Counted from the first letter of the stretch, positions 7,593-17,362 are shown. The stretch is DNA of 64,000 nt from Amycolatopsis circi (GCF_003385235.1 NZ_PQIA01000022.1:20917-84916), one strand, 5' to 3'. A program made the numbers and translations. Notes: generated from the letters alone by a model not told the origin.

Positions 7593-9029
7593 GTGTCCAC
7601 ACCGCCAGTCGCAGCCATGGCAAGGACGGCCGGAGTTCGACCCGAAACGGCACGGCGGCCCGGCTTCGTGCTTCTCGTGCCCGCCGCGGTCACGTTGCTG
7701 ATGGTCGTTTGGGGCCTGCGCACGCCTTCGTACTGGCGAGACGAGGCGGCCACCCTCGACGCCGAGGCACGCCCGGTGTCCGCATTGGTGCGCATGCTGG
7801 CCCACGTCGATGCCGTGCACGGCGCGTACTACCTGCTGGTGTGGCCGATAGTGCACGTCTTCGGCACCGGCGAAGTCGTGCTGCGCCTCCCTTCGGCACT
7901 GGCCGCCGCGGCCGCCGCAGCAGGAATCGCGGCCCTCGGACGACGGCTTCACTCGCCGCGTGCCGGGGTCTTGGCCGGGCTCGTGTTCGCGGTGCTGCCG
8001 CAGGTCAGCCGATACGGGCAGGAAGGCCGCCCGTACGCTTTCGCGCTTCTCGGCGCGGTGCTGGCGAGCTACCTGCTGACGCGTTTCGCCGAAGGTCCCG
8101 GGTGGCGGGCCGGATACGGCTGCGCGGTCGCCTTGCTCGGCCTGCTCAACCTGTTCGGACTGCTCCTGCTTGCCGGGCACGCGATCTTCGTGCTGGCCCG
8201 CTGTCGCACGCTTGTCCGGCGCTGGCTCGCCGCGGCGCTGCTGGGCTGTCTTCCCGCGGTGCCGATCGCCGTGCTCGCCTGGCGGCAACGCGACCAGCTC
8301 GGCTGGCTCACCGCACCCGACGCGACCGCCCCGGGCGATTTCGTCGTTTGGCTGGCCGGCTCGACCGGCTCAGCGGTGCTCGCAAGTGTCCTCGTCGGAC
8401 TCGGCCTCCGCTCGCGAACCTCCGGCACCGCGACGTGGCTCGCGCTGCCGTGGCTGATCGTCCCGCCGGTGCTGCTGCTGGCCGCGGCGAAGCTGGCCGT
8501 GCCCGTTTACGTGCCGCGGTATCTCGCCTTCTGCCTGCCCGCGCTCGCCCTCCCCGTCGGCATCGCGCTAGCCGGAATCGCAGTCGCGCCAAGGGCGATC
8601 GCGCTGCTGCTGATCGCCGGGCTCGGCCTGCCGACGCAGATCGCCCAGCGCCGGGAAAACGGCCACGGCGACGACATCCGCACCGCGGCGACCGTCATCG
8701 CCACGCACTCCCGCCCCGGCGACGGCGTGCTCTACCACTGCCCGTCCTGCCATTATCCGAACACTCCCCGGGAATTCGCCTACGGCTACCCGGACGCGTT
8801 CGGCCCGCTGGACGACCTGGCCCTGGCACAGAGCCCGACCGCCTCAGCCACTCTGCGCGGCATCGACACCGACGCACCGACGCTCACGCGCCGACTCGGC
8901 GACGCGAACCGCCTGTGGCTCGTCGAAATGGGCGGCACCGGCGCGCCCGAACCACTCGCTGCGAGCGGTTTGCGTTTAGCCGCAACGTATTCGGCGGGAG
9001 ACATCACCGTGGCGCTCTACGGACGGTGA
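7593..9029 (+). CDS. Membrane glycosyltransferase (GT39/ArnT-PMT-like, GT-C fold)
   Basis: 478 residues with about ten hydrophobic segments. The first extracytoplasmic loop holds the acidic pair Asp50-Glu51 (SYWRDEAATLDAEA), the catalytic feature of GT-C enzymes that use polyprenyl-phosphate sugars. SRYGQEGRPYAFALL around residue 140 is also typical. A soluble C-terminal part follows. The GTG at 7593 was used; an ATG nine codons later is possible. The donor is probably polyprenyl-phosphate-linked, the acceptor unknown. It follows the kinase by 24 bases and has a candidate regulator box upstream. Confidence 0.85.
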   Translation: MSTPPVAAMARTAGVRPETARRPGFVLLVPAAVTLLMVVWGLRTPSYWRDEAATLDAEARPVSALVRMLAHVDAVHGAYYLLVWPIVHVFGTGEVVLRLPSALAAAAAAAGIAALGRRLHSPRAGVLAGLVFAVLPQVSRYGQEGRPYAFALLGAVLASYLLTRFAEGPGWRAGYGCAVALLGLLNLFGLLLLAGHAIFVLARCRTLVRRWLAAALLGCLPAVPIAVLAWRQRDQLGWLTAPDATAPGDFVVWLAGSTGSAVLASVLVGLGLRSRTSGTATWLALPWLIVPPVLLLAAAKLAVPVYVPRYLAFCLPALALPVGIALAGIAVAPRAIALLLIAGLGLPTQIAQRRENGHGDDIRTAATVIATHSRPGDGVLYHCPSCHYPNTPREFAYGYPDAFGPLDDLALAQSPTASATLRGIDTDAPTLTRRLGDANRLWLVEMGGTGAPEPLAASGLRLAATYSAGDITVALYGR

Positions 9030-9377
9030 ACTCCGAACCGACGCTCGGACGCATACGGCTCCATCGGCCGAGCATCGACACCTCGTCCGCAACCACGTCG
9101 CCGCCGACCGGGCAATCGTGCCCGGACAGCCCGGCGAGCCACCGCGTGCAGGCAGATGCCTGCCAGGTCGGGCTGGGCGGTGTGCCGATGTTTGGCCAGC
9201 GTGGCGCGAGTCGCGTTGACCCACGGGGTGTCGAGGGCGGCGAAAGGACTGCGACGCACAGGCGGTTCGCGCCGGATCCCGCTGTGACCGGACGCCAGAC
9301 CGGCGTCGGGCACCAGTTCCGGGACGCCAGCATCAGACAGCGGCGGAATACCGTGACCGCGTGGCTCCGGCGTCCGG
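9030..9377. other. Decayed stretch, no gene called
   Basis: About 350 bases between convergent genes. On the minus strand a frame open from 9463 to 9017 has some protein-like parts (FAALDTPWVNATRATLAKHR) that seem to continue in another frame (GGDVVADEVSMLGRWSRM). This suggests a frameshifted remnant. I could not recognise its family. Confidence 0.35.
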
Positions 9378-10268
9378 TCAGGCGGGCGGGGTTTCCAGGC
9401 GTTCGGCGGTGTCGACGAGCAGGCGGACGATCCAGCGCCAGTCGTCCGGATCGGTGGTGACAAACGGTTTCCGGGCGAAGAGGTAAAGCCGGTTCTGGAC
9501 GATTTCGATGTGGACCGGGCGGGCGGTGTAGCGGTCCAGGAGGTCCGGGGAGAAGAGGGTGCGGTCCAGGACGGTCTGGATCTGGCGGGCGCGGCCGAAC
9601 GGGCCGGAGACGGAGAAGACGGTCGTGCCGGGGCCGGCGAGGTCGGGACGGCCGAGTGCGTCGTCCGTGCCGCCGGTCAGTACGCCGGTGCGCTTCGCCC
9701 GCGAGTTCAGCAGAAGATGAGGGAGCTTGGCGTCGAGCGGAGTGGTCGCGTAGTACCAGCGTTCGGCCGCCATCTCGCGGTTCCCGGTGACGTGCTGGTA
9801 CCACCCGAACTCCATCGGACGCGGCTGGTCGAACGCGACGACGTCACCCGCCGCCCGGCGGGTGCCGACGGTGAAGATCCCGGCCGCCTGCTCCGGATTT
9901 TCGACGGTCCAGTGGTAGCCCAGCCCGTTGCGCGCCGCGAACTGCATGATGCGGTAGCGGCTGATCCGCCCCTGAGCGCCGTCCTTGCGCATCAGCCGGA
10001 CCACCGGAACGACCAGCACCAGCCCGACGAGCAACGGCGACAGCCCGAGGATCCGGATGCCGAACCCACCGTCCGGGTAAGCGTCCGTGAGGTACATGCT
10101 CAGCGGCACGCTGATCAACCCGAAGAAGACGAGGGCGAGGAAAACCAGCCAGAGTGCACAGCAGGCCACGTCACGACCCGGGCGGTCGCCGTTCCGCTCC
10201 GCGTGGGCCAACACCGCCGCCGGATCAACCGGGTCGGATAACGGCGAAAAGTCCAGATCCTCGGGCAC
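9378..10268 (-). CDS. Hypothetical two-span membrane protein
   Basis: 296 residues, unknown family. Residues about 32-60 and 72-92 form a membrane hairpin (CCALWLVFLALVFFGLISV; LGLSPLLVGLVLVVPVVRLM). The soluble remainder starts with GRISRYRIMQFAARNGLGY and includes several beta-rich parts. Short cytosolic proteins beginning RYRxxxFAxxNGxxY are frequent in actinomycetes, but no function is known to me. The ATG start has acidic, proline-rich leader residues and no signal peptide. Confidence 0.8.
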   Translation of the reverse strand: MPEDLDFSPLSDPVDPAAVLAHAERNGDRPGRDVACCALWLVFLALVFFGLISVPLSMYLTDAYPDGGFGIRILGLSPLLVGLVLVVPVVRLMRKDGAQGRISRYRIMQFAARNGLGYHWTVENPEQAAGIFTVGTRRAAGDVVAFDQPRPMEFGWYQHVTGNREMAAERWYYATTPLDAKLPHLLLNSRAKRTGVLTGGTDDALGRPDLAGPGTTVFSVSGPFGRARQIQTVLDRTLFSPDLLDRYTARPVHIEIVQNRLYLFARKPFVTTDPDDWRWIVRLLVDTAERLETPPA

Positions 10269-10554
10269 GGCTTACGCTACCCCGGCGAGCAGGCAGGCGT
10301 TGCCGAACGGCAGCAGCAGTGTGACTACAGCCGATAGTCGTCACCGCACACGGTCTAGGTCGTGCCTATCACCCAAAAACAGTTGTCACCGGGCCCGCAG
10401 CTGGGCATCCACCCTTGACGAGAGCAACATCGGAGCAGGATTCCGGTATGACGACATCCGCAGCCGAACCGCCTGGCTGGAGGCAGGGCGCGCTACGAGA
10501 AGATCCGCCCGCCCGGACGGGTGTCCCCGGCGCGACCGCTGCGCGGACTCCTGC
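10269..10554. other. Gene-free stretch with possible IS scars
   Basis: No coding frame is supported. Around 10335-10400 there are repeated GTCACC-type words (gatagtcgtcacc, acagttgtcacc) that resemble terminal repeats of IS481-like elements. Similar words recur at 11828-11860. No transposase is present. Confidence 0.3.
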
Positions 10555-10872
10555 TCACGGTGAGGCCCCGGGTTTCAGCTGGACTCGATGACAGAGGACG
10601 GATGACGCAGGTGGTACTTGCGCCGCAACGAAGGCTACGAGCGAGATGGTTTCGCCGCTGGCGCCGCTGCTGCCCTTGCTGATGACGCCGTTGACGCAGC
10701 CAAGCTTGCTGCTGCCGTCGTACACCTGCAGCCACGGTCCTCTGCTTGCCCCGTGTGGGAAGACGCGGTCGGCCACGACCGGCTGATTGACCATGAGCCC
10801 TTTCCAGGACCCCCACAGCGTCCCCGACGTTCTTCCCCTCCGCGGTGGGTCCGAGTTGGATGATCGCCACAT
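10555..10872 (-). pseudogene. Remnant of a trypsin-like (S1) serine protease, C-terminal part
   Basis: The frame contains HGASRGPWLQVYDGSSKL then VNGVISKGSS, which corresponds to the active-site serine loop (G-x-S-G-G-P-W) and following strands of S1 peptidases, with one glycine changed to arginine. Everything N-terminal to it, including the histidine and aspartate motifs, is missing. It resembles the same region of the intact homologue at 13183, so it may derive from a paralogue. Confidence 0.5.
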
Positions 10873-10887
10873 CTTCGGCCGGTACGG

Positions 10888-11577
10888 TCAGCGGGCGCGC
10901 CGACGCCACTGGAGCACCCGCCTGCCGGGCAGGACGAGCAGCACCAGGCTGTAGTACTGCAACGCGGGCACGGCGAGAGCGAGAGCCAAAGCCAGGACCA
11001 GCGCGAACACGTTGAGATAGCTTTCCGTGTATAGCTCCTGGAGCGTTTCCGGCTCCCGATCGTCCTCGTCCAGCAACTCCGGGTCGGCCTTCAGGATCCT
11101 CAGCATCGCGAACCGGCACACCATGCTCGCCAGGAGCGTCGCGTAATAGAACACCGCCACGAACCGGTCCCGGCCGAAAGCGCCGATCATCTCCGTCGGG
11201 AGGGGAAGCACGACGACCGACAGCAACCACCCCATGTTCCACATCGTGAAGGGCCGGGTGACCCTCCCGACCGAGGAGAACGTCCGGTGATGCTCCCGCC
11301 AGACGTTCGCGATGACCGCGAAACTCAGCAGAAAACTCCAGATCTGGTCGACGTGACCGGTGATCACCTCGCTGGCGTGCCCGTGCGACGCGACCTCCGG
11401 GACCAGGTCGACCAACGGCAGGATCAGCAAGGTAATGGAGATCGCGGTCACCGCGTCGGTGAACAGCACCAGCCGCTCCCCGGACGCACCCCCCTTGCCC
11501 TTGCCCGGCACGGACACCGGCCGCGCCCGGCCGGGTCCTCCCGCGCCGGTCTCGTCGGCGACGTCGCTGGCACTCAT
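10888..11577 (-). CDS. TMEM175-family (DUF1211) potassium-channel-like protein
   Basis: 229 residues. The signature near the first span, RLVLFTDAVTAISITLLIL, matches the TMEM175 pore-helix motif (FxDxxxAIxITL). About six membrane spans follow. A 27-residue Gly/Arg/Lys-rich tail precedes the first span. Bacterial TMEM175 proteins form tetrameric K+ leak channels. The ATG at 11577 (MSASDVADE) was preferred over one at 11610. It stands alone between decayed stretches. Confidence 0.85.
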   Translation of the reverse strand: MSASDVADETGAGGPGRARPVSVPGKGKGGASGERLVLFTDAVTAISITLLILPLVDLVPEVASHGHASEVITGHVDQIWSFLLSFAVIANVWREHHRTFSSVGRVTRPFTMWNMGWLLSVVVLPLPTEMIGAFGRDRFVAVFYYATLLASMVCRFAMLRILKADPELLDEDDREPETLQELYTESYLNVFALVLALALALAVPALQYYSLVLLVLPGRRVLQWRRRAR

Positions 11578-11952
11578 GCGTGTTGCACCTTTCTTCTGCC
11601 CCGTCCGCAAAGCGGACTGTCACCGCTGGCTATACAAGCCCGCCGCCGAGACCACGGCCACGACACGCCTGCCAGAGCGACACCGGCGCGACATCTGCCC
11701 GGAAATCCGTTCCAGAGTGGACGAACGGAACCACCGCTCCACGCGCAACCCCCGCAACTCGCATCCCACCGGAATTCCCGCGTCGGACACGGTTTGAGAC
11801 CTGCGTCTGATAGCGATTGCAGGTCATGACTGTCACCGGAAACAGGCGATAGCTGTCACCCAATGCGGCCGTGGCACGGAGCCATCTCCAAAGTTGCACT
11901 CGGTCCAAGTTCAGGCTCATCGTGGTGGCAGCGGTGGTTTGCGGGAGCGCAA
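11578..11952. other. Gene-free stretch
   Basis: No supported frame. It contains the upstream region of the channel gene and, around 11825-11860, GTCACC-type words (gactgtcaccgg, gctgtcaccc) that may be an IS end. Confidence 0.3.
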
Positions 11953-12085
11953 AAGCTCCAGACGTGGCGTGCTATCCGCGCGACCGCGTTCGAGTTGATC
12001 GGCGAACGCGGTTTCGAGGCGGTCAGCGTGGAGGAGATCGCGGCGGCCGCGGATGTCTCGCGCAGCACGTTCGTCAACGCGATCA
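11953..12085 (+). pseudogene. TetR-family DNA-binding domain remnant
   Basis: The frame reads LQTWRAIRATAFELIGERGF then AVSVEEIAAAADVSRSTFVN, an unmistakable TetR helix-turn-helix. Normally this continues YFxTKE and about 130 residues of ligand domain. Here the similarity stops at once and the following sequence has no coding character in any frame. The gene is truncated and dead. Confidence 0.65.
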
Positions 12086-12359
12086 CGAATCCTCCGGCCA
12101 CGTCCTGCTCAACCGCCGCTTCCAGAACCTCCGGGTCGTTCTCCCGACGCAGCGTTCTCAACTGCCGGCAGGAAGCTCGACCATCCCCGGTCTTCCTTCT
12201 GCCGCGGACCGCTGCGCACGATCCCGGCGCTGCCTGCCCCACGCGCCGCCTGGAGGTACTGGCCGCCCACCAGATTCCCCGACCTCACAGAGCCAGCGAA
12301 CCGGACCGCGTCAGGTCTGATTGTCGCGGAGACAACAAAGATCTCCAGGTGCCAGCTAC

Positions 12360-12399
12360 CGGCTGCAGGCACCAGTGACGTCGCTGGTGCCTGCAGCCG
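12360..12399. terminator. Strong hairpin, 16-base perfect stem
   Basis: CGGCTGCAGGCACCAG pairs perfectly with its complement after an eight-base loop (TGACGTCG). It lies downstream of the minus-strand DUF2690 gene and could end its transcript. There is no T tract, as is usual in these genomes. Confidence 0.6.
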
Positions 12400-12567
12400 T
12401 CCCCGGCACCCTACGCGGAACCTGTCCCAGAGCACGCGGCGTTGCGCTCCACTAAGGACTGTCCGAACAGGTCATTCGCGCGTCGCTGCGGTGTCATCCT
12501 CATCGTGAACACACACGCAGCCTGTCGTGGCCTGGGCTCCGACGGAACACCTCGCCCGGGCAACCGC

Positions 12568-12987
12568 TCAGAACGCCGGAGTGCACACCGGTCGTTCGGC
12601 GATGCTGACGCAGCCGAACGCCCGGATGCCGTTCTCGTCGTTCACCATGAGGCTGTAGCTGGAGTTCCCGACCCGGATTTCCTGTCCGATCTGCCTGGTC
12701 TGGGTGTTCCGGACGTAGCCGCTGGTTCCGGGCTGCCCATGGAGTTTGATCCACGCGGCGAAGCAGGCGCTGCTGAATCGCAACTCGACCCATTCCTGAG
12801 CATTTCCCGCGGTGTACATGGTCACCGCGTCCTGGTCGCATCCCCTGCTGATCGGGTTTTTCCCGTAGCAGCTCTCCGCCGAACAAGAGACCGGCATCGA
12901 CGACGTTGCCGCCTGCGCACCGGTCGGGACGACTGGGATCAGCGTCAGGCCTAGCGCCATAGCTGCTTGGACAGCGACATGTTTCAT
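12568..12987 (-). CDS. Secreted DUF2690-like protein
   Basis: 139 residues with a clean signal peptide (MKHVAVQAAMALGLTLIPVV, cleavage after GAQA). The mature part has six cysteines and the CYGKNPISRGCDQDAVT motif typical of DUF2690 (CxGKxPxxxGCxxDAxT), then WVELRFSSACFAAWIKL. Proteins of this family are small, exported and of unknown function in actinomycetes. It is divergent from the trypsin-like gene across 195 bases. Confidence 0.85.
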   Translation of the reverse strand: MKHVAVQAAMALGLTLIPVVPTGAQAATSSMPVSCSAESCYGKNPISRGCDQDAVTMYTAGNAQEWVELRFSSACFAAWIKLHGQPGTSGYVRNTQTRQIGQEIRVGNSSYSLMVNDENGIRAFGCVSIAERPVCTPAF

Positions 12988-13182
12988 GTTTCCCCCTCGG
13001 ATCGAAATCGAAGTCGTCCGCTACCGGTCTTGGGCACCCCTGCGGCCGACGGCGTCCAGGCTCCGCCCGCACCGTCACTTTCGCGTCACCGCGCCGACGT
13101 GACGCCGCCGTGACGGCCGGCATCCACGATCGGCGACTTAGCGCGCGGTGGGCCACGCGCTGTCTGGGGGAAGGATTCGTCC

Positions 13183-14112
13183 GTGAGAAAATTAGGAGCC
13201 GCTTCGGCGGCCATAGCGCTTGCCGTATTGGCAATGACCGGTGCCGCGGCTGCGGCGCCCTCCACCACGAGCACGACCTCGACGGCGGCCACTGGCGCAC
13301 AGGACGCGTCCGCTGCCGTGCGGGCCTATTGGACACCCGAACGAATGCGCGAGGCCAAGCCGACCGCAGTCCCCGCAGGGGAACACAAAACGCTGGCAGC
13401 CAAGGGGAAACCCGGCAGCAAGCCCGCTGCGGCACCGGCGATCCGCCGCCCCGCCAACCTGGCGCCGGACGAGGTGCCGTCCCGGCTGGGCAAGATCTTC
13501 TACGTCGACCCGTGGGACAACTCCAACCGCAGCTGCGACGGCAACGCGCTGAACAGCGCGTCCCGCATCCTGGTGATCACCAGCGCCAGCTGCGCCTACA
13601 GCCGCGCCGGGCACGACTGGATGCGGAACTGGATCTTCGTGCCGGACACCTTCCGGGGAAGCCAGCCCTACGGCAGCTTCGCCGCCAAGCAGTACATCGC
13701 CTTCAACGCGTGGGTCAACGACGGCAGCCTGAACTACGACGTCGCGATGGTGAGCACCTGGAACAACCAGAACAACCAGCGGCTCGTCGACGCCGTCGGC
13801 GGCGACGGCCTGGGCTGGAACTGGCCGCGCGACATGTTCGTCAACTCCCTCGGCTACTCGCTGCAAGGATTCCCCTCCACCTGCGCGGGAACCACCAGCG
13901 CACTCCCCGACGGCCGCATCCAGATGCCCTGCGCCCCGGTCGGCGGCGGCAAGGCACTCGGCGGCCCTTGGCTGATCAACATCGATCCGAACACCAGCCT
14001 CGGCACGGTGGACGGCGTCCTCAGCGTCACGGTGAACAACGGCACGATCCAAAGCCCGTACTTCACCGCCGAGATGAAGAGCATGCTCGACCGGATCGGC
14101 AGCCAGACCTGA
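13183..14112 (+). CDS. Secreted trypsin-like (S1) protein lacking catalytic residues
   Basis: 309 residues with a signal peptide to about residue 27 and a pro-like region to about 100. The S1 fold is recognisable but the triad is broken. The histidine motif TAAHC is T-S-A-S136-C, the aspartate is present (Asp186 in YDVAMVST), and the nucleophile motif GxSGGPW is G-K-A-Leu259-GGPW. It should bind rather than cleave. Codon 4 is TTA, a rare leucine codon that in streptomycete-like bacteria makes expression depend on the bldA tRNA. The start is GTG with GGAAGGA eight bases upstream. Confidence 0.85.
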   Translation: MRKLGAASAAIALAVLAMTGAAAAAPSTTSTTSTAATGAQDASAAVRAYWTPERMREAKPTAVPAGEHKTLAAKGKPGSKPAAAPAIRRPANLAPDEVPSRLGKIFYVDPWDNSNRSCDGNALNSASRILVITSASCAYSRAGHDWMRNWIFVPDTFRGSQPYGSFAAKQYIAFNAWVNDGSLNYDVAMVSTWNNQNNQRLVDAVGGDGLGWNWPRDMFVNSLGYSLQGFPSTCAGTTSALPDGRIQMPCAPVGGGKALGGPWLINIDPNTSLGTVDGVLSVTVNNGTIQSPYFTAEMKSMLDRIGSQT

Positions 14113-15122
14113 TCCGGGCAACCGCCCGCCGGAGCCAGCTCCGCCCCCGTGAGCACTTCCAGCGCCAGGAATGCGTGCTCCAGCACACCACGCCTTCGCC
14201 TGGCACCCGTCACGGTGGCGAGTGGGTCGAGTTCGGGCGTTCTCGTCGCGTCCGGCCGCGGCGGCTGCGCTGCGGCACGTCAAGCAGCGGATGCGCCGGT
14301 GATCCAGAGGGAGGCGGTGCCAGCGGTGTCGAGGATTTCGTAATCGCCGATCCATCGGCGCAATAAGCGGCAACTCTCGGCTGGGCTCGCACCGTTCCGG
14401 CGCGCCCAGCCGACGAATTCCGCCAGTTCGCCAACGGGCGACGTCCTCACCGCTGCACAGCAACTCAACGAACATCGACCAGGGACCGACTCGGTAACCT
14501 CGACGGACACCTGCGTCTTGTTCACGCTCCAACCAGGAATCGCCGACATCAGGCTTGCCGTCGAGGTCTGAACCGCGTCCCCGGCCGCACCTTTGGCTCC
14601 GGCGCAGCGATTCACCGGCGTCCTTAGGACAGACAGCGAAGTGCTCCAGATCGTTTCCATGACACCGTCGCCGAACGATCCCACGCTCGCTCTTCCTCGT
14701 TGCCAGGGACTACGCAGTCGCCGCATACCCGACCGACGTTCCCGCGAATACGACGATGTCTTCGACCTCGAGGTACGAACGGCACACTGGCTGGTTCACC
14801 TGTGGTGACCCGCGACGAGCCGCGGTCTCGCCCATGAGTCCGCGGCAGAGATCGATGCGGCGCAGCGGGTAGTCGACGAGCCGTTCGAGGCGGCTGAACC
14901 GCCCCTCATCCGGGGACGCTGCTCGGTTCCGGGTCACCCGGGTACCGCGGCTGCCGCACCGGACTCGCTGTCTCCGATCACCGTCGGGGCCGCCCGTGCT
15001 CTCGGATCGCGTCCGGTCTGGGCCTGCTGACAGCCAGGCGATATCGTGCCCCGTCGACGTGCAGAAGCGGCGCCCGGCGCGGTGCTTCCGGCGGGTCGAT
15101 TCTCTCGCTCAGGAAGGTGTCC
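14113..15122. other. Mostly decayed 1-kb stretch
   Basis: Apart from the remnant at 14280-14546, no gene is supported. A 75-codon minus frame (14710-14937, ending YLEVEDIVVFAGTSVGYAATA minus its last residues) has partial protein-like character but no ribosome-binding site or family. The last 60 bases carry the AGGAAGG ribosome-binding site of the GH63 gene. Confidence 0.4.
14280..14546 (-). pseudogene. Possible remnant of a small hypothetical gene
   Basis: The frame ends convincingly (GELAEFVGWARRNG, then RRWIGDYEILDTAGTASLWI) with good codon use, but its N-terminal half has low-complexity, Cys/Ser-rich sequence without coding character. It is probably the 3' part of a decayed gene. The family is not recognised. 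Confidence 0.3.
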
Positions 15123-17309
15123 ATGTTCCGTTCCCGCCCAGCTCTCGCGGCGATCACCGTCGGCGCGGCTCTCCTTCTCCCGCCTCCCGCGGTCGCGTCC
15201 GAGTCCTCCGGGGACGAGGCCGCCGCATCCGCCTCGTCCTACGCGGACGTGCTCGATCTGCAGGGCGTGCCCACCTCGGCGCTGCCCGGCTCGGCCGGCG
15301 GCGATGTCAGCGACATCAACGTGTTCGCCGACCGCGGCGCATGGCACGCCTACGCGCTGCCCAAGGTCGGCGACACCGCGTCCTACGGTGCGTTCACCGG
15401 GCCGCTGTACCTCGCGCAGGAGTACCCGTGGTGGCTGAGCACCGGTTTCAGCCGGCTCAACCTGAGCGAAGCCGGGCATCCGATCAGCCTCGCCGGCGCT
15501 CGTGACCCGGCATTCAGCTCGCTGCCCGGCGCGCTGCGGCAGAGTTTCGAGGTCGACGGTCTGCGCGTCGTCATGGAGCTGCGCTACGCCAGCAACCGCA
15601 CCGCACTGGTCCAGGCCACCGTGGAGAACACCGAGCACCGGCGGCGGTCGGTCCGCGCAGGCTGGAGCGGCACGCTGCTGCGGCCGGACGCCGGACCCGA
15701 GCACGGCGCTCCCCGGCTCTCCGTGACCGAGGACGGCGTCGCGGTCGGTTTCGCCAAGGTGCGCGAGACGAACGACTACCTGACCGACGGCACCGAACGG
15801 TTCCAGGTCGCTCACGCCGACCCGGTGACCACAACGGTCGCCGGCGACACGTACACCACCACGAGCGACGCGCCCCTGGTGCTCGGCCCGCACGGCCGGC
15901 AAACGCTGAACTGGACCGAGTCCTACACCTTCACCCCCGCCGAGGCCGCCGCCGACGCGTCGGCGGCGAAGCGCGCGCTGGCTCAGCCGTGGCGCACCGT
16001 CGCCGAGGACGACGCTCGCTGGCACGGCTACGTCACGGCGGCCACCCGCGGGGTGCCGCCGAACCGGCGGCGGCTGGCGGTGAAGTCGACCGAAACGCTG
16101 ATCACCAACTGGCGCAGTCCCGCAGGCGCGTTGAAGCACGACGGCATCACGCCCGCGATCTCCAACAAGTGGTTCAACGGCCTCTGGGCATGGGACACCT
16201 GGAAGCAGGCGGTCGGCACCGCCGTGTTCGATCCGGCGCTGGCCGAATCCCAGATCCGCTCCATGTTCGACTACCAGGTGACCGCGGCGTCGACGGCCCG
16301 GCCGCAGGACGCCGGGATGATCCCGGACGCCGTCTTCTACAACGACCCCGCCCACGGCGGCGGCAACTGGAACGAGCGCAACTCCAAACCGCCTCTCGCC
16401 GCCTGGGCGGTCTGGTCGGTCTACCAACGCAACGGCGATCTCGCGTTCCTGCGCGAGATGTACCCGAAGCTGGCCGCCTACCACGCCTGGTGGTACCGCG
16501 ACCGCGACCACGACCACAACGGCCTCGCCGAATACGGCGCCACCGTCGATCCGGCCAACGCGACCGCCGAGGACAAGCGACTGGCGGCCGCGTGGGAAAG
16601 CGGAATGGACAACGCGCCGCGCTTCGACGCGAAGCTCGGCGCCAGCGTCGTGGACAACACCTCGCCGTCCGGACAGATCGTCGGTTCGTCGCTCGCCCAG
16701 GAGTCGGTGGATCTCAACTCCTACCTGGTGATGGACAAGAAAACCCTGGCGCTGATCGCCGACCGGCTCGGCGACCGCCGGGCCGCCCGGTCCTACCGCG
16801 CCTCGGCGGCCGACGTCGCGGCCACCGTCCAGCGCACCATGTTCGACCCGGCCACCGGCTGGTTCTACGACACGGAACTGGGCACCGGGCGGCGGCTGAC
16901 CGCACGCGGCAAGGGAATCGAAGGCGTCATCCCCCTGTGGGCCGGCGTCGCCACTCCCGGCCAGGCGGCAGCCGTGCGGAGGAACCTCCTGTCCCCCAGC
17001 GAATTCGACACCCGCATGCCGTTCCCGACCACCTCGGCGAGTTCGCCGTACTACCAGCCGACCGGCTACTGGCGCGGCGCGGTGTGGCTGGACCACGCGT
17101 ACTTCGCGTTGACCGGCTTGCAGCGCTACGGATACGGCACCGACTCAGCGGCACTGGCCGACCAGCTGCGCTCGAACGCGGCCGGTCTGCTGGGCAACGG
17201 GCCGCTGATGGAGAACTACAACCCAGCCAACGGCGCCCCGATGAACTCACGCGGCTTCAGCTGGTCCGCGGCGATGCTGCTGGCACTCGATCACCCGCAG
17301 CGAGCCTGA
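15123..17309 (+). CDS. Secreted GH63 alpha-glucosidase (YgjK-like)
   Basis: 728 residues with a signal peptide (MFRSRPALAAITVGAALLL, cleavage near VASES). An N-terminal beta-sandwich (about 40-310) precedes an (alpha/alpha)6 barrel. The barrel shows YgjK hallmarks: KWFNGLWAWDTWKQAVG with general acid Asp358, PDAVFYN, NERNSKPPLAAWAVW, and general base Glu697 in GPLMENYNP. YgjK acts on alpha-1,3-glucosyl disaccharides; the substrate here is inferred. The ATG at 15123 has AGGAAGG at ideal distance. A perfect hairpin terminator follows the stop. Confidence 0.9.
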   Translation: MFRSRPALAAITVGAALLLPPPAVASESSGDEAAASASSYADVLDLQGVPTSALPGSAGGDVSDINVFADRGAWHAYALPKVGDTASYGAFTGPLYLAQEYPWWLSTGFSRLNLSEAGHPISLAGARDPAFSSLPGALRQSFEVDGLRVVMELRYASNRTALVQATVENTEHRRRSVRAGWSGTLLRPDAGPEHGAPRLSVTEDGVAVGFAKVRETNDYLTDGTERFQVAHADPVTTTVAGDTYTTTSDAPLVLGPHGRQTLNWTESYTFTPAEAAADASAAKRALAQPWRTVAEDDARWHGYVTAATRGVPPNRRRLAVKSTETLITNWRSPAGALKHDGITPAISNKWFNGLWAWDTWKQAVGTAVFDPALAESQIRSMFDYQVTAASTARPQDAGMIPDAVFYNDPAHGGGNWNERNSKPPLAAWAVWSVYQRNGDLAFLREMYPKLAAYHAWWYRDRDHDHNGLAEYGATVDPANATAEDKRLAAAWESGMDNAPRFDAKLGASVVDNTSPSGQIVGSSLAQESVDLNSYLVMDKKTLALIADRLGDRRAARSYRASAADVAATVQRTMFDPATGWFYDTELGTGRRLTARGKGIEGVIPLWAGVATPGQAAAVRRNLLSPSEFDTRMPFPTTSASSPYYQPTGYWRGAVWLDHAYFALTGLQRYGYGTDSAALADQLRSNAAGLLGNGPLMENYNPANGAPMNSRGFSWSAAMLLALDHPQRA

Positions 17310-17317
17310 CGCCGGGA

Positions 17318-17362
17318 CCGTCCGGCGAATCGGGCCGCTCACCGCCCTGATTCGCCGGACGG
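17318..17362. terminator. Hairpin terminator after GH63 gene
   Basis: CCGTCCGGCGAATC pairs over 14 bases with GATTCGCCGGACGG, with a 17-base loop that itself has a short GGGC/GCCC stem. It starts nine bases after the GH63 stop codon. Confidence 0.75.

Noticed and set aside
12442..12954. Plus-strand frame opposite the DUF2690 gene
   Set aside because: Antisense to a gene with a clear signal peptide and cysteine pattern.
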